NCBI RefSeq assembly: GCF_040954645.1
Contig: NC_092812.1
Location: 4,936,001 to 5,000,000 of the forward strand
Source of the DNA: Diabrotica undecimpunctata
Lineage: Eukaryota > Arthropoda > Insecta > Coleoptera > Chrysomelidae
DNA: 64,000 bases
Direction of reading: 5' to 3'
Position numbers and translations under genes: made by a program. Shown piece after piece: positions 56,096-64,000 of this stretch. Each line of letters opens with the position of its first letter. Positions within the stretch are counted from its first letter, which is position 1. The notes beneath the pieces were generated by a model. The model did not search any database and was not told the DNA's origin. It saw only the letters and a program-made list of their open reading frames with translations.

Positions 56096-56990
56096 TACAG
56101 TAGGGAAGGAGATGTCACCAGTAAAAATATGGAAGAAATTAAAGCACTTATTCGTCTTCTATATTTTGTTGAAGTCTTGCAGTCATCGCACCTACATTTG
56201 AGACATCTGTTGGCATAAGACGAAACCGGCATTAAGATTTTTCATCTTACATTGGTAATTAATCGATTTAAATTTCTTTTGCAAGCGCTTCACTTTGACG
56301 ATCTTGATGATAGAGGTGTATGTTGGGAATCAACCAGATGGGACCTATAAAGTTGACAATAGCGCCTCTTTAGTAGTACAAAGATTAATTATACCAATTT
56401 CTGGAACTGGAAGAAATGTAACTTTCGATAGTTGGTTTACGTCGTTACCTTTAGCCTTAGATTTGCTAAAAAAATACAAACTAACTGTTACGGGTAAAAT
56501 TCGCAAAAATAAAAAAGAAATTCCTGAGATTTTTAAAGCAAAGTTAAAGGAGCGTAAAGTTACTTCGAGCACTTTTGTTGATAATAACGGTTACATTATT
56601 AGCAACAATGCATTACAAAGACGAGATTGATCCAGAAAGTGGCGATGCATACATTCCAACAAAGATTACATTTTATAATGCAACAAAGGGAGGTGTTAAT
56701 ACCGTTGGTGAGCTAAAAGGAACTTACTCTGTGTCACAAAAAAGTTTGGCGATGGCTTTTAACATTATTTTTTAATTCCTTGAATATATCTGGAATAAAT
56801 AGCCATACCGTTGCTGACAAAACTAACTAAACTTATAGTACTCGCCGAAACTTTTTGATATCATTACCAATGAGTCTCATTACACCGCAACTTCATCGTC
56901 AAAAAATGGTTATGTTACCAGTAACTATCAGAAGTCGTATAAAAGAAATATTAGACATCCCGGAGGTATCTACGCAACATAGCCAGTATG
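56096..56990 (+). pseudogene. piggyBac-like transposase, first piece
   Basis: SREGDVTSKNMEEIKALIRLLYF (near 56,100-56,170), DETGIKIF and NRFKFLLQALHFDDLDDR, then a jump to EVYVGNQPDGTYKVDNSASLVVQRLIIPISGTGRNVTFDSWFTSLPLALDLL and KLTVTGKIRKNKKEIPEIF. The jump removes the region with the first catalytic Asp. A frameshift near 56,590 precedes SMHHKDEIDPESG-like and ITFYNATKGGVNTVGELKGTYSV (the KGGVD box, Asp changed to Asn). The end of the fold follows to RSRIKEILD at 56,965. Confidence 0.85.
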
Positions 56991-58893
56991 GGCGACTACG
57001 AACTCCCCCACGCTACCTAGATTTTAATGGGTTCAGTTTTATAGTAGGATTAAAAGCGACTACAAACTGCCCCACGCTACCTAGGTAGATAATATTTTTG
57101 TGAACATATAGTTTTTATTTTACTTTATTGTATTCAAAAGGAACCTTTGACCCCTAATGAAACTATAAGAATATAAGTCTATTCGAATAAATCGAATAAA
57201 CTTTATTTATAAATCTACATTATTTTATGTATAATAACAAAAACTACAGTTAAACAATAACAATGCTTAATTTTAATGTCTGATTAGTGATTAAAATAAG
57301 TAAGAGTGAACACTATATTTTAGATTTTAAAAGTTAGCTGCATAATAATAATTACAAACTGACTTAATGAAGTCCAATTTAGTAATGTTTTGATTAACGT
57401 AATATTCATATAGCCTATTTTCAATACAATCAACTTTTCTTTTTTTGCCGTTTTATCAAGTTTTTTTTTTCGAATCTATGTGCAGTTCTAATTTTCACAT
57501 ATACTTCTGCTTGAAAATTTAACAAAATATCTGTAAATTTGAATATGTCAGCACGTGATTTATAAAAACACTCGTTAAATTTCGAGTGAAATGATTCACA
57601 TGCGTTTATAGTAAATATAAGAGATGATGAATTTGAAGTCTACATGTAAGGAGGAAATGTTGAATCTTCCGTTAAATAATTATCAACTAGGTAATCACAA
57701 AATTGCAAAACTCTGTCATCTTCTGGCATAATATTAAAAAGTTCATCAGAAAAAAGTCACCAACATCATATTTTCCAATAACAGTTTGATTTTTATATTC
57801 CGAGGCCAAACCTAAATTTTGAATTTTTCGGTACCAATTTTGTGTTAAATGAAATTTGCAACAAAAAATAATTATGTCGGGCCACACTAACTTGGCTGCA
57901 TTTCGAATTGCTATTTCAAAATCAAAAATTATTCGTTTCGATTTGAAATTTAAATTGTGATCTGTACATTATTGTTATTAATGTATCAAAAGTACTTTTG
58001 TATGATTGCTGTGATTTATTTGTTAACAAACAACATACTAGAAGAACATAAAAACCTTTTTTGTGGCCATGTATAATAAACATCTAACCAAAATATTTAG
58101 AACAGTAATGAAAAGTTCCATCTACATAAAAAGAATCTACATTACACAAAAAGTAAAAATTTGTGAACAAACTAAAAATTGCGGAATTATTTTTCGTAGA
58201 TAATAAAAAGTTTTCAGCTGTATTTGTTTTTAAATTTAAGTTCACTAACACTTGTAGAACTTCTTCTTGTGACTTGGGCAATGATGGTGTGGATTTTCGT
58301 CTTGCAGCAAAGATATTTCTTCGATCGCAAGAAATGTCTTTCGTCGTCAGCGGTAAATTGCTGAAATTTTCCTTCCTCAATTTCTTGTGGACAATCTTTA
58401 AAGGTCTTTCACATATATCTTTTACAGCTTTCCTCTTTGTAGAATTACTAAAAATTTGCCGGTCAACGTGGATATCTGGAGCATGATTATGCTCCAACGA
58501 TGCTTTTTCAAGAATAAGGTAATTTTCATTACCTTCCTTTGTGTACACTTTTTGTTGACACCCTTTTTTGGTGCATCGCCATCTAATTTTTCCATCTTTG
58601 GAGACATGACCTTTGAGTATTTATATTCATTAATTATTAATAAAAGTTCTTCCCTTTGACTAAACATAGTCGTTGGATTCGCCATTTAAAAGTTGAACAC
58701 TAACGGACAAAACTATACTGTAATACTTGCAACTGAAGTAAATAACTGAAAATATTTATATTCTTTCTTTCAACTATAATCAAATTTGGAATTTCCGGTC
58801 ATTAAGACTAAATCCTCAACTTTCTCGGAGATGGGGCAGCAGTTACTTGGGATTAATGGGCCCAGGTTGTTCGTGGGACAGTTAGATAACGCC
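56991..58893 (-). mobile_element. FLYWCH/MULE transposon inserted in the piggyBac gene
   Basis: The ends are imperfect inverted repeats, both starting GGCG and sharing AACT..CCCACG...ACCT in order. The flanks gccagtatg (56982-56990) and gagagtatg (58895-58903) may be a decayed 9-bp TSD, as in the MULE group. The piggyBac reading frame resumes immediately after the right end. Within the left end a stretch of about 28 bp (cccacgctacctag) occurs twice, near 57,000 and 57,065. Confidence 0.65.
57400..58685 (-). pseudogene. FLYWCH zinc finger and MULE transposase gene
   Basis: ATG at 58685 (MANPTTMFSQREELLLIINEYKYSKV). After a frameshift near 58,550 a FLYWCH-type finger with HNHAPDIHVD ends the DNA-binding part. 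RRNIFAARRKSTPSLPKSQEEV, FLYTNFYFLC-like and SFYVDGTFHYCSKYF (first catalytic Asp of the MULE domain) follow to 58,084. GHKKGFYVLLVCCLL, then VWPDIIIFCCKFHLTQNWYRKIQNLGL and, near 57,720-57,540, TNACESFHSKFNECFY complete the domain in broken frames. Nothing distinguishes it from other insect MULE-derived genes. Confidence 0.78.
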
Positions 58894-58894
58894 G

Positions 58895-59040
58895 GAGAGT
58901 ATGACATTCCAGGCAGATCTCATTTTTGGTCGTCGAAAAAGAACAGAAAAACGAAGACCCTATGCGTACAGTGTCAACAGTATATATGCCAAGAACATAC
59001 TTTCCAGCTATGTACTGAATGCTATAAAAGCCAACAATAA
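58895..59040 (+). pseudogene. piggyBac-like transposase, Cys-rich C-terminus
   Basis: RSHFWSSKKNRKTKTLCVQCQQYICQEHTFQLCTECYKSQQ-stop is the C-terminal zinc-binding region of piggyBac transposases (Cx2C...CxxH...CxxC spacing, first Cys pair partly lost). It follows from RSRIKEILD at 56,965 once the MULE element is removed. The apparent ATG at 58786 lies in the MULE end and is not a real start. Confidence 0.82.
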
Positions 59041-59115
59041 ATGAAAAATTGCAACGTAAGTTTAAAATAAAAGATTTTTCGTTTATATTTAAGTTCTACT
59101 TGTTTTTTTTTTATT

Positions 59116-60523
59116 CCGCATGCTACATAGAATGTTCGAAAGAGGACTAAATGGAGAAGAAATACCTGCGGAATGGACACAAGCATACATCACATCCATA
59201 CATAAGAAAGGAAACAGGAAAAAATGTGAAAACTATAGAGGAATTAGTATAATATCGTCGGTAGGTAGACTTTACGGGAAAATTATTAAGGAAAAACTAG
59301 AAACTGAAATAATAGGAAAAATTGGAGAAGACCAAGCAGGGTTCACAGTAGGAAAATCATGCCTAGATCATACGTACACATTAGAACAACTGATAGAGAA
59401 GAAAATGGCAAAAGGTAGACCGGTCCATCTGGCCTTTGTTGATCTAAAGAAAGCATATGACTCAATACCTAGAGTCAAATTATGGGAAGCAATGAATGAT
59501 CTCGGAATCCGACAAACACTAATAAAAGCAGTTAAAGCACTATACAAAGAAAACAAAGTAGCTATTAAATGTGGAAATAAAGCCTACAATCCATTTAAGA
59601 CGACAAAAGAACTTCTACAAGGCTGTGCTACGTCCCCTACTCTGTTTAAAATATTCTTGGAAAAGACACTCAAACCATGGAGGAGAAAGTGCGAAGGAAT
59701 GGGCATACCAGTAAGAGACGAATACCTATACACCTTAAGTTTTGCCGACAATCAAGTAGTCATCGCACAAGATGAAGAAGATCTTAGCTTTATGCTCAGA
59801 AAACTAGAAGAAGAATATAAAAACAACGGAATGGAAATAAACTTAGAGAAAACCGAATACCTAACAACAGAAAACAAGGATATGAGAAACCTAGAGATAG
59901 ACGAGGGAAAAAAAATAAATGGAACAGATAAATTCAAGTATTTAGGAACCATAATATCGAACCAGGGAACAACAGAAGAAGATATAAACAACAGACTGAG
60001 ACAAACAAGAAACTGTATAAGACAACTAAACTCAGTGTTGTGGGATAAGAACATTACAATAAAGACAAAAAAGAGAATATATAATACCCTGACAAGAAGT
60101 ATCCTGACATATGGGTCCGAAAACTGGACAATAAACAAGAGAAATAGAGGTAGAATAAGAGCAGTAGAAATGGAGTTCCTGAGGAGAAGCTGTAGACAAA
60201 AAGAGACAGAATTAAAAACGCAGAGATTAAGCGGAGAATGGGAGTGCAATCAGACATAATCGACTATATAGAGGAGAAGAGACTATCCTGGTACGGCCAC
60301 GTCAGAAGAGCGGACAGAGGACGCTGGATAAACAAAATCACAGAATGGAGCCCGATTGGAAGAAGAAAGAGAGGAAGACCCCGAAGGTCATTCAGAGATG
60401 AAATCGACGAGGCTATGGAGAAAAGAACCCTGCGAGATGGAGACTGGAATGACAGGGAAAATTGGAGAAAACGGTTGAGTGAAGGAAGACAGTGAAAACT
60501 GTGGAAATCCTTAGTAGTAGTTG
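59116..60523 (+). mobile_element. RTE-like LINE, 5'-truncated
   Basis: A 16-bp TSD made of ttg, ten Ts and att lies at 59100-59115 and 60524-60539. The 3' end has a short TAG-type tail. Only RT and C-terminus are present. Confidence 0.88.
59120..60495 (+). pseudogene. LINE reverse transcriptase
   Basis: A long open stretch (59120-60259): HKKGNRKKCENYRGISIISS, DQAGFTVGKSCLDHTY, FVDLKKAYDSIPR, LQGCATSPTLFKIF, then the catalytic box SFADNQVVIAQ near 59,740, where the second Asp is Asn. EKTEYL, FKYLGT, RSILTYGSENWTI follow. A frameshift near 60,230 is followed by EEKRLSWYGHVRRAD and KRGRPRRSFRDEID (60238-60495). Endonuclease absent. Confidence 0.9.
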
Positions 60524-60539
60524 TTGTTTTTTTTTTATT

Positions 60540-61262
60540 AATTAAAACCAAAGCTATATATACCGTCGATTTGACCATGCGCGTGTTACAACGTAAGTTT
60601 TTTGGCACAGGTTAAAAATAATAATTCACATATCAGTTTTCAAGCCTCAAAAATTTTGCATTTTTCGGATTTTAAATTGCTTATAACTCGAAAACTTGTC
60701 AACTTTAGAGAAAACTTTAGAGCAAAAAAGTGATTTTTGAAATTTATTTAAAAAATTGTTTAAAGCGGACATTTTTAAATAAAAATCCGCAAAGAAACTC
60801 AATCACAAGTGCGGTCTCATAACGTGGACTATATTATAGAATTATAGAACTCTATCAGCTTGTACAAGTCTAGTGAATCATTCAATATGTTTCTGGAGTC
60901 ACAGTCTATCGTTCAATATATTTCTGGAGTGACAGAATTGTCTTCAAAACTGCTTGGCTCATACGATCTAGTGTCTCACAGGCGTGTAAAATATTAGTAA
61001 TTGTTTTAGGTTATATGATAAAAGTATGTGGTTTAAGTTAGGCATTCCTTGACTGGCGCATGTTCATTAAAGAATTTTAATATGATTCTGACCTTATCCC
61101 TGTTTGTTTTCCGTCATACTTCGTATTCCTTCCTATTCCGTCGTATTTCTATACTTAGTCCTTAAATAGGGTGAATCTTCTAGCAGATATACCTTGGCCT
61201 TTTTCTGCATTATTATTGTTTTTTGCTTTAGTTACTATACCACCTCTTCTCATTTTAATTGT
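60540..61262. other. No recognised gene; short tandem duplication
   Basis: Near 60,886-60,938 the segment attcaatatgtttctggagt recurs at once with minor changes. No coding signal. Confidence 0.5.
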
Positions 61263-61313
61263 CATTATCCGATGAGGCCCAATATAGGTTGAAACGTGTT
61301 TATGTGCATAATG
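61263..61313 (+). ncRNA. Isolated hammerhead-like motif
   Basis: CATTAT (61263-61268), CCGATGA (61269-61275; canonical CTGATGA), stem II GGCC/GGTT with loop CAATATA, GAAA (61291-61294), a G/U-rich hairpin of 13 bases as possible stem III, then ATAATG (61308-61313), which is the exact reverse complement of CATTAT. The base at the expected U16.1 is not U. Confidence 0.4.
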
Positions 61314-63048
61314 TGCTTTCTTTGTTTAAAATATTTAAAAATTTCTAGTAGTACCTAAATTAAATAATTTTTATTTAATGATAATGATAATTATACAGAG
61401 TTCTCCAAACCAGCCACCAAATTTGATGTCGAGACTTTTTTATTTGTCGTTTAATTAGTTCTTTTAATTAATTACCATTTCCGTCGTCAGGGATATTCTG
61501 ATATTACATCGAATTGGTTACCAACCCGTAACTATTAACTATGGGGAGCTCGACCTTATTTCAATCAGAATGCAACTTTTATTAGGAAGCGAGATCTCTA
61601 AAGCACTTCCAAATTGCTTTTGAACTAATTAAATATCCCGCTCCAAAAATGAACAAAGATATTTTCCAGGAACGGGTATTTTAGAGAGGATAGATTAAAG
61701 TACTAGCACAGTTTTTACAAAGTATACACATTTATATGAAAAAAAATTGTTACTTTATATTAGTAAATTAAAATAATTTTCTAGTTAATACACACAAAAT
61801 ATCTAAATCAGGTTAATATTTGAATAAGCTTAGAAGTACGAAATATATAAAACTACCAAAATACCAAATATGTAATGTACATGATTTTCCAGAAAAATAT
61901 TTAAGACAATAGAATTATAATAAAGGGTCTGACAAATCTGACCAGAATGCCAGATTCTCAACCATTTGTACAAAAAGGGTGTACATATGTGAAATTATGA
62001 ATATAATTTCAGTTAATGAGGACTGTATTACACAGGGCTAGTCCAAATAAACTAGGATATGTGGTAAAAGGTTATACAGATTATAGCAAATTAAGTTTAT
62101 ACAAAGTCTTACCAATTTTTCTGCTGCACACACTCGCAGTATTGACAGGCTTACACTCGCGATTGTTTTTCATACGCGGAATCAGTCCGGGTACCGGTTT
62201 CTGAACACGTGTTTCGCGGTATCAACACTGAGATCACGAGATAGAGCACATTTTGCGTCTGTACACGATTTAAAACAGTATTTGCGGTATTTTTCGCGTA
62301 ACTAAAAGCAGGAGAAAAATAATTAATTAGCGGTAGTCAACAGGGGAGAGAGAGCGTCCGTTCTCATCGATAGACAACAGGCAAGAGGGGCACGTCTGTA
62401 CCAAGCTATAGGTAACAGGCAATAGAGCATATACGTCTGCCTAGCGAGACTCAGCAGACGAAAGAGCCAGCGACTGTCCCTAGCGACAGTCAACAATCAA
62501 GAGAGTGTCTTTCTTCTTGCTATTTTAAAACTGTCTGTATTTCTAAAGGAGGGGAGGTTGAACTGGAATAGGAAGGGCTATCAAGGGTTGGACTAAGGTA
62601 ATGATTGTAAAATTGTGGTAGAAGAATAGTTAATAATACAGCGAAAAAATGACACAATTTTTCGCATGTGAAAAAATTGAACACCATTCATATCCTGTTC
62701 TGGTCCAAATTCCGTGATGGATCAGTCCACATTTTATCTGCATTTTTCTTTATCGCAGTTTGTGATAAAGTGTGATATAGCTTGATTTGAAATTAAGTTT
62801 TATTCCTTTTTGTGTTGTATCTTTTTTTTTCAGTTGAGAGCGTTTATTTTTTTTAATGTCATTCCTAACGTTTTTTTCGCCTCTACTCTTTTATCTTCCT
62901 CGAGATCTTGAATTGGCTGGTTTTTGTATTTTAATATATTCTTTATGAGTTTAAAAAACTGGTTGTACAGAGAACACTTGACGGAAAAGGGCCCAGAGGA
63001 TGATCGCTCACACAATGTTGATAAAATATCACAAATAGCAGGCATGTA
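61314..63048. other. No recognised gene
   Basis: Mostly AT-rich. A less AT-rich patch at about 62,330-62,510 has irregular recurring cages of the type acaggcaa/agtcaaca with gagag; I cannot assign it. Confidence 0.45.
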
Positions 63049-63078
63049 TATGTATATATATATATATATAAAGTATAA

Positions 63079-63130
<52 letters not shown>
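63049..63130. repeat. (TA)n microsatellite
   Basis: Alternating TA with one break near 63,070. Frames through it give only Ile-Tyr repeats. Confidence 0.97.
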
Positions 63131-63133
<3 letters not shown>

Positions 63134-63612
63134 AGTAGTTGTAATTTACGAAACGTACCATTACACATATATTAAAATGTTTTAAAATTTTTTTCTTAAA
63201 ATAACTATATTGTCATTATATAATGTCATTGTCATGTTGGCTTTATTAATATACATATATTATATAAATGACCATACAGTTATTTTATGTGGAAACCAAA
63301 ACCAATAACAATAGTTTTTGTTATTAATAATTTGATTGTCGATGAAAAATAAATTAATCCAGTCAGTTTAGCTAAGCATATTATATGAATATTTTTTTTA
63401 ATGTTGGGATGTCGATAGAAAATGAGATTATGATGTTATTCCAATTGTTTTGCTTTCCACATAAAATAACTGTATATTCATTTATATATAAATATTAATC
63501 AAGCCAACATGACAATGACATATATAATGACTATATAGTTATTTTAAGAAAAAAATTTTAAAAGATTTTAATATATGTGTAATCGTACGTCTTGTAAAGT
63601 ACAACTACTTAT
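63131..63612. repeat. Hairpin repeat beside (TA)n
   Basis: Arms 63131-63298 and about 63,450-63,612 are reverse complements over about 165 bp with few differences; both contain cattgtcatgttggctt and cagttattttatgtggaaa or their complements. The spacer of about 150 bp is AT-rich. The left arm abuts the (TA)n tract directly. Confidence 0.82.
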
Positions 63613-63810
63613 TCTGTAATCTCACTATTAGTAAGTAAGAAAATTAATAATTATAACTAGAAAATTTTTATATTTATTTGTTAACAGATGTCTTGAAAAA
63701 GAAATAAAATAAATTTGAAATCTTGACAGTAAGTCAAAGAGTTTTCTTTGTCTTGTGGGCCAAATACACTGCATCCTCAAGAATCACCACTTGGTATTTA
63801 AATCAACAGT

Positions 63811-63816
<6 letters not shown>

Positions 63817-63900
<84 letters not shown>
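63817..63900. repeat. (TA)n microsatellite
   Basis: About 84 bp of alternating TA. Confidence 0.98.
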
Positions 63901-63903
<3 letters not shown>

Positions 63904-63919
63904 CTAATTTCTTTCAGTT

Positions 63920-63963
63920 CTGTCGGACTTGAACTTCCTGCCTGTCGGACTTGAACTTCCTGC
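63920..63963 (+). repeat. Perfect 22-bp tandem repeat, two copies
   Basis: The unit at 63920-63941 is repeated without change at 63942-63963. Confidence 0.95.
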
Positions 63964-64000
63964 AGTCAATTCCCAGCGATTATTTTAATTCGTATGTCCA

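Noticed and set aside
58786..58894. Start of a small gene at ATG 58786
   Set aside because: These codons lie in the right end of the MULE element; the recognisable protein begins after 58,895 and is the piggyBac C-terminus.
59752..60249. 165-codon minus-strand frame
   Set aside because: Antisense to the RT of the 59-kb LINE; no recognisable motif.
62830..63175. Ile-Tyr-rich frames on both strands
   Set aside because: Translations of a (TA)n microsatellite.
63723..63932. 69-codon Ile-Tyr-rich frame
   Set aside because: Translation of a (TA)n microsatellite.

Overview
The window looks like a piece of a large, AT-rich insect genome (probably a beetle or bug; the species cannot be fixed from this sequence). 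Spliceosomal introns with GTAAGT/GTGAGT donors, mariner/Tc3, piggyBac, MULE and ISL2EU DNA transposons, Penelope-like elements, and Jockey- and RTE-like non-LTR retrotransposons (LINEs) all point that way. I found no single-copy host gene, tRNA, rRNA or CRISPR array. Nearly all recognisable coding sequence belongs to mobile elements, most of them broken.

Layout. 1-240: LINE endonuclease scrap. About 760-12,690: a Jockey-type LINE (+) split by two later insertions, an RTE-like LINE on the minus strand (1,115-4,239) and one on the plus strand (6,059-11,200). The second is itself split by a terminal-inverted-repeat DNA transposon (8,020-10,887). 14,160-14,860: piggyBac remnant. 15,756-16,253: inverted-repeat element with a hammerhead-ribozyme-like motif in each arm. 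17,141-18,533: three pairs of decayed direct repeats. 18,884-24,005: LINE fragments, including an I/R1/LOA-like RNase H domain split by a truncated LINE. 25,240-25,937: Tc3-like transposase remnant. 26,978-30,120: two Penelope-like elements with GIY-YIG domains. 30,285-33,475, 34,163-37,115 and 38,392-41,481: three near-full-length RTE-like LINEs on the minus strand. 42,218-43,531: dead mariner-like element. 43,966-52,800: an IS630/Tc1-type DDE gene split by a complete ISL2EU transposon (44,362-52,351). That transposon contains a short LINE scrap and a LINE with an intact 980-codon ORF (46,733-50,023). 53,105-53,758: foldback repeat. 55,190-56,075: two opposed endonuclease scraps. 56,096-59,040: piggyBac gene split by a FLYWCH/MULE element. 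59,116-60,523: RTE-like LINE. 60,540-64,000: mostly anonymous AT-rich DNA with one hammerhead-like motif, two (TA)n tracts and a hairpin repeat.

The insertion history reads directly from target-site duplications (TSDs), which show hosts split and resumed. The only pair of genes clearly designed to work together is in the ISL2EU element: a THAP plus DDE transposase on the minus strand and a SWIM plus YqaJ nuclease on the plus strand, facing each other. Only the 980-codon LINE ORF looks capable of encoding a complete protein now.

Points most worth follow-up: the hammerhead-like motifs (two in opposed arms with complementary defects, two in Penelope inverted repeats, one isolated); a 5' leader shared by three LINEs whose coding regions have diverged widely; and the TIR transposon with an apparent 4-bp TSD. 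All family names come from motif recognition by eye; no database search was possible.
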